Assembly: GCA_951804985.1 (NCBI GenBank)
Contig: OX638131.1
Location: forward strand, 86,564,349-86,628,348
Direction of reading: 5' to 3'
Source of the DNA: Dryomyza anilis
Taxonomy: Eukaryota > Arthropoda > Insecta > Diptera > Dryomyzidae
Length of the DNA stretch: 64,000 nucleotides
Shown: in pieces, positions 34,777-45,399 of the stretch
Position numbering within the stretch: position 1 is the first letter of the stretch
How the letters are laid out: the number at the start of each line of letters is the position of its first letter
Translations under genes and position numbers: made by a program
The notes under the pieces: model-generated
What the model was told of the DNA's origin: nothing
Seen by the model: only the letters and a program-made list of their open reading frames with translations
Databases searched by the model: none

Positions 34777-37769
34777 AAATAATTGTGTACCATTATCTGG
34801 ACTATTCTAATGTATTTAGCAAACACATTCGCTAAAAATGTGTTTTGCTGCCAAAAATATACTAATTAAGGACTTCGCATAAATAACAAACTATTTATTT
34901 GGTATGGTCGACGTTTTTAAAGTATTTGTATTATCTTCACAGTCTTTATTTTGAAAGGGTACTAGATTAGAAATCGCGGAGTAATTTTTATTGAATTGAA
35001 AGAAAATGAATAAAATGTATTTTTATTTATTAGAGAATTAAAACAGTATTCTGGTTATACATCGCCATCGTATTTATAAATTTTTGAGACTTCTTCGCAG
35101 AAGAATCAAGTCCGACCGGTGAAGCTGTCATCAAAGTAAACTCTGAAAAGAAATATTTTCCATTGTGTGTTTACAATTTCAATCCCAGGAAGATTTATTT
35201 TCACTTTTCCATTAAAATGTAATATTTAAGTTGACACTTTTTTACACCATTGGATTTACTTAATTGTTGTGGATAAAACGAGCGTAAGGACAAAGTACGC
35301 TATTTTAGTAGACAAATGTCAATTTACCTCAAAAGTTTTGCTGCAAATGTCATAGAACTCAGGATGTTTGCTATCAGTCAACTGTAAATATATTTTTTTC
35401 ATTGCTGTTGTGGCAAACATCTCGTAACTATCTGCATATATGTCATATTTAAAAAATATTAATAGTTTTGCTGCAACTTTATTGAAATCTATGGGATGTT
35501 TGAATATTTGTTACAATGCGTAAATTTAAACAGATAGTTGCAGCAAAACTTTCATAAACATCTTGTTTTCTTAGTGTGTATATATTATTTATTGCATAAC
35601 ATGAATTTTTATAATATTTCATAATACTTATGCACAGTTTGTACACAGAAGAAAATATTGAACATAAACTTAGATTAATTAATACAAAGTAATTAGTCCA
35701 ATTAATATAATTAATTACATAAACCAATTATTCAATAGTATAAATCAAATCCTTTCTGGGTTGGTCTTTATGCTCATATATAGCAAACACATCAACGAAC
35801 AGTTTTACACTCACTGCACAGTTTTACAGCCATTAGATAGTTTTACAGGTACTATTGAACCGATCTTATTTTACATTGCGTCATCACAACGCGTGCTTGT
35901 TCGTCGGGACGTTTTTCCGTACATCGTAGCGTATATCATGACTGATATTCTTCTCACTTATTTATGTTTAATATTTCCTTTTCATTATACTATATAGCTC
36001 TACTGGTGACGTGCACTGCACGTGGTTTAAACTTTCAACAACAAAGTTAAATAAGTTAAGTAAGTGTAGTTAAATAAAATAACAAATAAAAAAACTGTTT
36101 TTAATGGGTATGTCAATTTCTTTAAATTTTTATTCAATTAATTTATTAAAAAATATAATTAAATATTTAATCAATACAATTAAACATTTAATCAATACAA
36201 TTTAATGCAATTAAATGTACTTAATTGGTGATAAAACAATTAACAATTAATTGTGCATTTGTAACTCATCGTAAATATTATTTTTCAGTAACCGAACATA
36301 CTTCCCCTATTCGCATTATACGATGTCATACTATACGGTACCAATCTATACTTTACAATCCATATTATACCATACAATGCTCTACCATACCCTACCATAA
36401 TAAACATAACCCTACCCTACCGCTTCAGTCAGTACTGCCCAGTTCAATAGTTGGTTGGTTCCTCAATTTGCTCGCCATATCAGTTTCATGCAACTCTGGT
36501 CACGATTCGGTAATAATGTTTTCTTCATTTGTTTTTCATTTCATTTTTCATCTGATTTCAATTCGTTGGCTTTTTTTCCAACTTTTGTTTTAACGTTGAT
36601 TCTAAATACCGCGCTTTATGCGCTTCTTATTATTTTTATGTTTTTTAGTTTTTTATATATTTTTTTTATTTTATATATATTTTTTTTTGTTTTGTATTGG
36701 TCCCAGCTTCAATGTGGTTTACGTAGATTTGTTTATGGGATAAAAATAAAATTGTTCATTTAGTAGCTGGCTTCTGTTGATTGTAGCCTCGCGATTTGCG
36801 TTTGTGAATTCGTCGAGTTCCAAGAGCCAGCCAGTCAGCCATTCAGCCAGCAAAGCTTTTGTTAAAGCGCGCAAGGACCCGCGGGTTAATAATTTGTTCG
36901 CGCTAAGTGCTACTTAAATATTTTTATGACAAAAGCCAAGGCATGACATACACGATATTCGATAATGTACAGAAATTGTAGGAGCCAATTGTTTTTTTTT
37001 TGTTTTTTTTTTGTTTGTGAGAAATAAATAAAATTGCTTGATAAACAATTATGCATTAAACGGTATTTTTACTAGTTTTTCAAAGTATTGTGGTAATATA
37101 TTTTTTTATAATTCTTTTTGTTTTGAATATTATACAAAGAAGTAAATAAATAAAATTATTAAAGTTCAAATTCATAAGAAAACAAATAATATAAAAATGA
37201 AACTATAATTAGTTAATTATAAATTATACATAAAGTGTTTATAATTTTAAACAATTTACTAAATTCAATACATCTAATGGGTTATGTTACAATTTCAAAC
37301 AAAGTTAAACATATAAGTCTTAATTGCATTCTCAGCAACGAAGATCGATGATCTTGCCAAATCTAAGTAACTTTCAAATTGTTTTATATTTATTGTGTTT
37401 ACCAAATAAAGCACAAAAACGCATTAAGTTTACAATTTGTGGTCTAACAAAGTTGGTTATCTTCGGATTTTTTTTTTATTTTGCAGCATACAACCATAAA
37501 AGGATTTTTATAACTAAAGCCTATTTTGAGGCAAGCAACGTATATAGAATATCAATGAAGACATAAGCTAATTGATTATACAAAATTTTAAGTCAATCTA
37601 CTACTAAACCCCTATTGACCTCGGTGCAAGCAAACGGTAAGTAGTACTAGCCTTTTTTAAATATCTAGATCTATGTTTATTCCTTTTCGTTTTCGACTAT
37701 TGTTTCCTTTAGCCTCTAATACGGTTTATGCATCAGGGATTCTAATTTAAGTTTCTATTAAAATTTTAA
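34777..37769. other. Long AT-rich stretch, no gene supported
   Basis: At 35,330-35,570 GTTTTGCTGCAA recurs and TTGCAGCAAAAC lies inverted to it, a possible degraded fold-back. At 36,005-36,035 GTGACGTGCACTGCACGTGG contains 7-bp inverted arms. At ~36,310-36,420 CCATAC, CTACC and TATACC words form a loose repeat. A short GC-richer patch lies at 36,770-36,900 with AGCCAGCCAGTCAGCC. CTCTGGTCACGATTCGG near 36,493 shares CTGGTCACGATT with the island at 58,388. At 37,635 ACGGTAAGTAG resembles a 5' splice site, but no convincing exon precedes it. Confidence 0.35.
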
Positions 37770-40062
37770 CCAAAATACAATTTTTACTAAAAATTCATTT
37801 TTTTACTCGAAATTTAATTTTTTACTAAAAATTAAATTTTACACTAAAAATTCAATTATACACTAAAAATTCAATTATTCACTAAAAATTCAATATTTAA
37901 GTAAAAATTCAATTTTTCACTAAAAATTAAATTTTTAAGTAAAAATTCAATTGTTCACTACAAATTCAATTTTTCGCTAAAAATTCAAATTTTCACTAAA
38001 AATTCAATTTTTCACTAAAAATTCAATTTTTCACTAAAAATTCAATTTTTCACTAAAAATTCAATTTTTCACTAAAAATTCAATTTTTCACTAAAAATTA
38101 AATGTTCACTAAAAATTCAATTTTTCACTAAAAATTCAATTTTTCACTAAAAATTCTATTTTTCACTAAAAATTCTATTTTTCACTAAAAACTCAATTTT
38201 TAAGTAAAAATTCTATTTTTCACAAAAAAATTAAAATTTTCACTAAAAATTCAATTTTTCACAAAAAATTCAATTTTTCACTAAAAATTCAATTATTCAC
38301 CAAAAATTCAATTTTTAACTAAAAATTCCATTTTCAAGTAAAAATTCTATTTTTCACAAAAAAAAATTAAATTTTCACTAAAAAAAATTAAATTTTTCAC
38401 TAAAAATTCAATTTTTCACAAAAAATTCAATTTTTCACTAAAAATTTAAAATTTTCACTAAAAATTCAATTTTTCACTAAAAATTCAATTTTTAACTAAA
38501 AATTCAATTTTTCACTAAAAATTCAATTTTTCACTAAAAATTCAATTATTCACTTAAAATTCAAAATTTCACTAAAAATTCAATTTTACACTATAAATTA
38601 AATTTTTCACTAAAATGAAAATTTTACACTATAAATTAAATTTTTCACTAAAATGAAAATTTTCACTGAAAATTAAATATATCACTAAAAATTCAATTTA
38701 TAACTAAAATTCAGTTTTTCACTAAAAATTCAATTTTTCACTAAAAATTCAATTTTTCACTAAAAATTCAATTTTTCACTAAAAATTAAATTTTTCACTA
38801 AAAATTAAATTTTTCACTAAAACTTCAATTTTTCACTAAAAATTCAATTTTTCACTAAATTTTCAATTTTTCACTAAAACTTCAATTTTTCACTAATAAT
38901 TCAATTTTTCACTAAAAATTCAATTTTCAAGTAAAAATTAAATTTTTCACTAAAAATTCAACTTTTCACTAAAAATTCAATTTTTCACTAAAAATTCAAT
39001 TTTTCACTAAAAATTCTATTTTTCACTAAAAATTAAATTTTTCACTAAAAATTCTATTTTTCACTAAAAATTAAATTTTTCACTAAAAATTAAATTTTTC
39101 ACTAAAAATTCAATTTTTCACTAAAAATTCAATTTTTCACTAAAAATTCAATTTTTCACTAAAAATTCAATTTTTCACTATAAATTCAATTTTTCACTAA
39201 AAATTCAATTTTTCACTAAAAATTCAATTTTTCACTAAAAATTCAAATTTTCACTAAAAATTCAAATTTTCACTAAAAATTACATTTTTAAGTAAAAATT
39301 CTATTTTTCACAAACAAATTAAATTTTTCACTAAAAATTCAAATTTCACTAAAAATTCAATTTTTCACTAAAAATTCAAAATTAAATGTTCACTAAAAAT
39401 TCAATTTTTCATTATAAATTCAATTTTTCACTAAAAATTCAATTTTTCACTAAAAATTCAATTTTTCACTAAAAATTCAATTTTTCTCTAAAAATTAAAA
39501 TTTTCACTAAAAAAATAAATTTTTTACTAAAAATTCAATTTTTAACTAAAAATTCAATTTTTAACTAAAAATTCAATTTTTAACTAAAAATTGAATTTTT
39601 AACTAAATATTGAATTTTTAACTAAAAATTGAATTTTTCACTAAAAATTCAATTTTTAACTAAAAATTGAATTTTTCACTAAAAATTCAATTTTTCACTA
39701 TAAATTTAATTTCTAACTAAAAATTGAATTTTTAACTAAAAATTTAATTTTTAACTAAAAATCACTAAAAATTCAATTTTCACTAAAAATTAAAATTTTC
39801 ACTAAAAATTCAATTTTTCACTAAAAATTCAAATTTTCACTAAAAATTCAATTTTTCACTAAAAAGTAAATTTTTAACTAAAAATTCAAATTTTCACTAA
39901 AAATTCAACTTATCATTAAAATTAAAATATTCACAAAAAATTTAAATTTTCGATAAAATTTAAAATTTTCAAAAAAATTTAAAATTTTTACTATAAACTA
40001 TGATTTTTTACTATAAAGTCAAATTTTCACTAAAATGTTCACTAAAAATTCAAGTTTTCACT
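37770..40062. repeat. 19-bp satellite-like tandem array, ~2.3 kb
   Basis: About 120 head-to-tail copies of TTTTTCACTAAAAATTCAA with substitutions and 1-3 bp indels. The most homogeneous part is ~37,980-38,100 and ~38,700-39,260; edges are more diverged (TAACTA, TAAGTA variants), the usual pattern for an array homogenised in its middle. The unit has a near-inverted core TTTTT-CACT-AAAAA. A 19-bp period is not a codon multiple and all frames are closed. Confidence 0.97.
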
Positions 40063-40079
40063 GAAAATGCAAAATTTAG

Positions 40080-40880
40080 CTAAAACCCCTAGTGTTTGCC
40101 GCACATTTCAGTTTCCAACCCATACCACGCATAGCCTATTTGCTTGCCCTATGAATCACCAGTCACCAAACTGCCAAATATGGCGCGCCCGGTATTTAAA
40201 GCAGGTCCCATGTAGCGCACGGCAAACAATGGATCATTATCCAGATTCGCAGATACAATCAATGGCCGTGCCATTGCCATTCACATAGTTTATCCAAAAT
40301 GCGAATACGAACCGATTGCATTTCCAAACGGATCCACATCGGAACTGAGGTTGTCAACGTTGGCAGCAAAGGGTGGTGTATAGCGCAGTTGGGATTCCTA
40401 GTTGTTGGTCGTCGTTGTGGTGATGTTGCTGATGATGGTGAAAGGCACTGTTTGTTGCAGCCATGAAAAATAAGCGATCGCATTTATCACATGATCCAGA
40501 AAACGAATTTCCACGACGACAACAGCAAAAGCGTCGGGCATAAATTTCACATTTAAATACATACAGAAAATATCAAAATTAGCATTTGTAACAATAGCGA
40601 ATTGGAAATCAGCAACAGTCAGAGCAACATCAACAACAGCAACAGCAGCAATTGCAACAAAAGTAGCAGCAATTGCAGCAGCGCCATCTAGAATAATGGT
40701 AACGCTCTATGGAGCGTCCGGTGATGAGCACGAGCGCGCGATCGTAACCATTGCCATTCGTTGCTGCTGCTGCTGTGTGCTGCTGTGTAGTTGCTGACGA
40801 CAATTGCTGACAATAATTCTCATTGGCAACGGGGACACGAACTTTGCTGAGGCAGCCAGTCAAAGTTTGCGCGCGCCATA
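40080..40880. promoter_or_regulatory. Candidate cis-regulatory island beside the satellite
   Basis: An abrupt switch from satellite to CpG-containing, GC-richer sequence. The 12-mer CCATTGCCATTC occurs at 40,271-40,282 and 40,748-40,759. GCCAT words cluster around 40,263-40,280, CGCAGATACAATC is at 40,247, and CAGCAGCAATTGCAACAA repeats lie at 40,625-40,685. On the minus strand two short frames look mildly protein-like (…NLSSDVDPFGNAIGSYSHFG, then after two stops, MAMARPLIVSANLD…). There is no splice-site or similarity support. Regulatory call is inferred. Confidence 0.35.
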
Positions 40881-41769
40881 ATTGTAGAAATATAAAAAAA
40901 AAAAAATTAAATAAAAAAAATAAAATAAAAATAAAAAAAAAATAAAATAAATAATATAATTTGATTAAATATTAAAAATAAATAACAATCTATGACCGTC
41001 TACTTAAATCCCCCCTTAACAAATTTTTGGTCACTCAAGACAGATTTTTTTGTTTAAGATTTTCATCGAAACTTCCTTCGCACAGTGGTTTAGAAACGTT
41101 TTTCATCGACCAAAACTCTGAATATTTTTGAATGCAGATTTTCTTTTTTGATTGGAAATTGATGAGATGTGTTTTTTTTGATACTAAAAATAAAAATCGT
41201 GCGTTTAGATTAAGCTGTATAATAAACCAGAATAGAATTTTTTTTTTCAATTTTAGTATAAACAACAACATTTTTTTTTGTAATAAGTTTTTTTGCATGA
41301 TTATCAAAAATATTTAATTTTTGATATGAAATTTTGAACCTCTCAAAATTTTTAAAAAGTGAAAATTTGTGAATTGGTTTTTTTCACTTTGAGTTATAAT
41401 ATCTCAAAAAGTTTTATAGATATTGCACGCAGGTTACATTTTTTAAAATACTAGATATTTTATCTGTATTTTTCAAAAAAAAAAAAACTATTGTAATACG
41501 TTTTTTATTTTAGTTCATAACTCAAAACCTATACAAATTATTAACATGAAATTTATTTTAATTTATTGTACCTTATTTTCATATATATAAAACCGTTTAT
41601 AAAGTTCTGTATTTTTATTTTATTCTATAATGCGGCTAGAAAATTCATAAATTTCAAAAATAATTTTCAAAAAAAATAAAATTATTAATAGTAAATACAA
41701 AAAATAAATAAAATAAAAAAATATATATATAAAAAAAAGAACAGTTTCAATTTTAAATTTCAATTCAAC
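40881..41769. other. A-rich and AT-rich spacer, no feature seen
   Basis: AAAATAAA-type low complexity at 40,890-40,985 and 41,690-41,745, with AT-rich spacer between. Confidence 0.45.
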
Positions 41770-42480
41770 GCGTGCTCGCCTTGATCTTTGCATTTGTTGC
41801 TGTGTTTAGCATAGTAGTTGCTGCTGCTGATCTTACTATAGTTTTTCATCCAGTAGCTTATAAAATGGTGCAAGTACCGCAGAGGTGGGCAATTTTAGAA
41901 GACAGAAGCAATGTTTATTTTGAGACTTTGTAAAAGAAAAACAAAAAAAACTTGTTGCCCGCCACCTTCACAGTAAATGGCAGCAATAAGTAGCAGCAAC
42001 TGAATTTTTTTCACAAAAACTTTGCCTAAAATAAACAAGAATCTCTAAAAAGAAGAAAAAACAAAAAAAAAAAAAAAAAAAAAAAAAATAAGTAGAAAAA
42101 AAAAACAAAAAATCGTATCTACGAAATTTACGATCGATCGATTTGAAGTTAACAATATGCGAAAATGCCACGGCGACAGTGGTCGCCAAAATGGCGCAAA
42201 AACAACAACGTGAACTTTATGCCGTAATGCAGTAGATACACGAGCGATACACGAGCAGTAGTTTAAATTGTATCTAGATACAAATGCAACAACTAAGTTG
42301 CAATGCAAAGCGATTCGTCGTATTGGGCAAAGTGCTGCTGCACACGACAAACAAATTGTGACCAGCAGGATGCAATTGCTACTTGATATGTTTGTTGTAG
42401 TTTTTATTGTTGCTGTTGTTGTTGTTGTGGCAAGTAGAGTATTTATTGTAGTTGTTACTTTAAACATTTAAATGCAAATC
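41770..42480. promoter_or_regulatory. Candidate cis-regulatory island with GTATCTAGATAC
   Basis: GC-richer patches around an AT tract that includes a ~28-base A run at 42,063-42,090. GTATCT/AGATAC sites: GTATCTACG near 42,115, AGATACACGAG at 42,235, and the perfect 12-bp palindrome GTATCTAGATAC at 42,270-42,281. CAAAATGGCGCAAAAAC lies near 42,187. A GTTGTTGTTGTTGTGG run at ~42,412-42,430 drives low-complexity frames on both strands, which I do not call as genes. Confidence 0.35.
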
Positions 42481-43149
42481 GCATTAAGCTAATGCTAATT
42501 TTTGTGACTTAAGTGATGAGATAAATATTGATTTTAAGATTTTTGAAATTTTTAACAGCATCATTTAATTTAAATTGTATTTAGATACTTTTTTATGTTT
42601 TAGATACTTTTTAAATCGTACAAAAAAAAATACTTTTTATAATATAGAAATTAGTTTAGTTTTAAAATTCTCATTACAGTTAATTTTATAATAGGTACTA
42701 CATTAGAGTGATTAAAAAAACCACTTTTTCGAAATTTCCACCAAAAATACAAAACTTATTCAACTTTAATCGGACCTGCCTACTATGAATTTTAATTGGG
42801 CTAAAAGCAGAAAATCGCGTTGCGCGACCTTTAAACGTTTTTTTCGATATATGCATATTGATTTTTCCTTTCGCAAATCCTTACGAGTCCATGTAGTTTT
42901 CATTCAAAATTTTCATATTTCAGGTGTTTACAAAAACTGTTTTGTAAAATGTCATAAACACTAGAAAAAATTCTCATTATTCCCAAAATAATGGACATTT
43001 AATAAAATTAATAATTCAGACTCCATTTTATAATATTATATATATTATATATGTTTGGTAAGAGGTCATAAATCCCCGAAAAATTTTCATTATCACCAAA
43101 ATAATGGACATTATAACATTATTGATTTCGGCCATAAAAGCCAGTATTC
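42481..43149. other. AT-rich spacer with a ~118-bp direct duplication
   Basis: GTCATAAA......AAAAATT.TCATTAT..CC, CAAAATAATGGACATT occurs at ~42,950 and ~43,067 in direct orientation. No gene. Confidence 0.5.
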
Positions 43150-44650
43150 ATAAACTCATTCATAAACATATTCATAAAATCAAAATATTCTATGAACATC
43201 TTATAAATCATTTATCAAACTCTTATAAACATTTTATGAAACTCTTATGAAACTCTTATGAAAGTATTATGAAACTCTCTTAGAATTCTTATGAAACCCT
43301 TATGATATTTTTATGATACGCAAATGTGTCTCTTATGAAACTGGTATGAAGCTTTTATAAAAGTCTTATGAAACTATTATGAAACTCTTATGAAACTCTA
43401 TATAAAATTGTATGAAACTCTCTTAGAATTCTTTTAAGAGCCTTATGATACTTTTGTGAAACTCATGTAAATCTCTTATGAAACTGTTAGAAAACGTTTA
43501 TGAAACTTTTATAAATCTCGTATAAAACTATAAAACTCTTCTGAATGTGTCATGAAGCTCTTATGATACTATTATGAATCTCTTATGAAACTCTTGTGAA
43601 ATTCATATGTAAGTCTTAGGAAACTCCTTTGAAAGTCTTATGAAACTCTTATTATTCTTCTGAAACTCTTATGAAACGCTTATGAAACTTTTATGAAACT
43701 TTTTTTAAAATTTTATGCAACTCTCTTCGAACTCTTATGAAACTCTTATGAAATTATAATGAAACTATTATGAAACTATTATGAAACAATTGTGAAACTA
43801 TTGTGAAATTCCAATGAAACTATTTTATATAATACTCTTATGAAACTTATATAAACTTAGATCGTATGAAATTTTAGGAAATTCTACTTTGAATTTTGGT
43901 TATTTTTTTACAGTTACTTTAAAATCTTTATGAAACTCTTATGAAAGTCTTATTAAACTCTTATAAAAGTCTTATGAAACTCTTATGAAAGTCTTATGAA
44001 ACCTTTATGTAACTCTTATGACACTCTTATCAAACTATTATGAAACTATTATGAAACTATTGTGAAACTATTATGAAACTATTGTGAAACTATTATGAAA
44101 CTATTTTGAAACTCTAATCGAACTATTATACATAATACTCTTATGATCTATATATATATATATAAATGAAATGTCCTGTGTATGCCAGAACATCACGGGA
44201 GAACGAACCAACGTATTTGTCTGATTCTTTTTGTATTTTATTTGTGTCAAAGCAAGAGAGGTTAAAAAAAAATTAAAGTCGGAAAAACCGGAAGTAAATG
44301 CCGGAAAATCGAAAAAATCTTAATTTGACTCTAGGAAATTTGGACAGGGGTTTCATTTCCCGACGTAAGAGCAGACTGAATATTTATTTAAAAATATTTG
44401 TGTAGATAAGATAGCCACAGTAATGAAATTGGGCTCAGTAATGTATTTTGTTGTTGTTTATCTCTTTGCTAAATGTGGGGCGTGGCATCCACAGTTTATA
44501 AACGATATAGTTTTTCAATTACAAAAACTTAGCACGGGCGATGCTGTGCATGGGTCCAGCTAGTACTTATATAAACTTAAATTGTATGAAATTTAAAAGA
44601 AACTTTTATGAAACTCTTCTAGTAATTTTGGTTTTTTTTTTTACAGTAAC
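43150..44650. repeat. 11-bp tandem array (CTTATGAAACT), interrupted by a Helitron
   Basis: Roughly 90 diverged copies of CTTATGAAACT with stretches of CTATTATGAAA variants. A higher-order duplication of ~305 bp is visible. The block ATAATACTCTTATGA-ACTTATATAAACTTA followed by a T-run and CAG occurs at ~43,830-43,920 and again at ~44,130-44,146 continuing at 44,564-44,650 after the Helitron. The two copies supply an empty-site comparison for that insertion. Confidence 0.9.
44147..44563 (+). mobile_element. Helitron-like element H3 in the 11-bp array
   Basis: Starts TCTATATATATATATATAAA after A (44,146) and ends GGGTCCAGCTAG before T (44,564). The 3' end GCACGGGCGATGCTGTGC can form a hairpin 10-12 nt before CTAG. 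It shares the final GGGTCCAGCTAG with H1 and H2 but not their interior or minisatellite. 417 bp, no coding sequence. The duplicated array segment at ~43,840 gives the pre-insertion state. Confidence 0.88.
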
Positions 44651-44788
44651 TTAAAATTTTTTAATAAGAACCTTTAAAAAATTTCATAGATCCTGATGTA
44701 TCTGAATATTATTTAATTAACATGTTCATTGTCCGTATACGGAAGATGTATAGGCCTTCCTTGTTTGAGGATTTATTTGGAAGTCAAA

Positions 44789-45007
44789 CACCCAGAAAAA
44801 AATACTATATAAATAATAGTTTTTTACTATTAAAAATAGTCAATAGGATAAATTATTATTTTAATCGGAAAATACCATTAAATACTAAAAAATACCATGA
44901 CATTGCCTTTGAGTTTATATGAAAAGAATTATTTTTTGTATACTATTAAATCAATAATTGTCCTATTGACCAATTTTAATGGGATTTGGGGTAATTTTTT
45001 CTGTGTG
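44789..45007. mobile_element. MITE family 3 (CACCCAGAAAAAAA), copy b
   Basis: 219 bp, left end CACCCAGAAAAAAA, right end complementary apart from one change (CTGTGTG), flanked by AA (44,787-44,788 and 45,008-45,009). Interior closely matches the copy at 33.6 kb. Confidence 0.85.
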
Positions 45008-45009
45008 AA

Positions 45010-45399
45010 GTTTTATTTAGTTCAGTATAATTTGAGAGGTGCCAAATTTTGAATTAACAAAACAGAATAAATTAATTTTGAAAGATTTTATGTGGCAAAA
45101 CCGACAATATAGATGTTTCTGGAATGACTGAATACCTATTACTAAAAAATACGCTAAGTATGTTATTCGTTTTGAAATTGTTACGAGATCACTGTAGGAG
45201 TTATTTCACGATATCGGACACTTTTTCGTTGCGATAACCAGCATCAAATCGTACCTACATAAAAAGTAGATATCGATAGTTTCTTTCTATAAAATTATAT
45301 AACATATATAAAAGATATATATAAATTTCAATTTATTAGATACTTAAAAGTTTAAAGATACTTTAAAATAATTCATATAATGATGTCCCCGCATCGAAA
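45010..45399. other. AT-rich spacer, no feature seen
   Basis: No ends, arrays or coding frames recognised. Confidence 0.4.

Noticed and set aside
37628..37640. 5' splice-site-like ACGGTAAGTAG
   Set aside because: Good consensus, but no open frame with coding character upstream and no paired acceptor evident.
37770..40062. CRISPR-like regular repeat
   Set aside because: Units are directly adjacent with no unique spacers, and the genome is eukaryotic; this is a satellite.
40140..40400. Minus-strand frames reading …SSDVDPFGNAIGSYSHFG and MAMARPLIVSANLD…
   Set aside because: Mildly protein-like and in the same frame, but separated by two stops, no splice sites at the edges, and no family recognised. 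Could be checked by a protein search.
42045..42471. 140-codon minus-strand frame and overlapping plus-strand frame
   Set aside because: Spans an A-run of about 28 bases and a GTT run; translations are poly-Phe and Thr/Val low complexity.
43150..44146. CRISPR-like or coding 11-bp repeat
   Set aside because: No spacers, period not a codon multiple, all frames closed.
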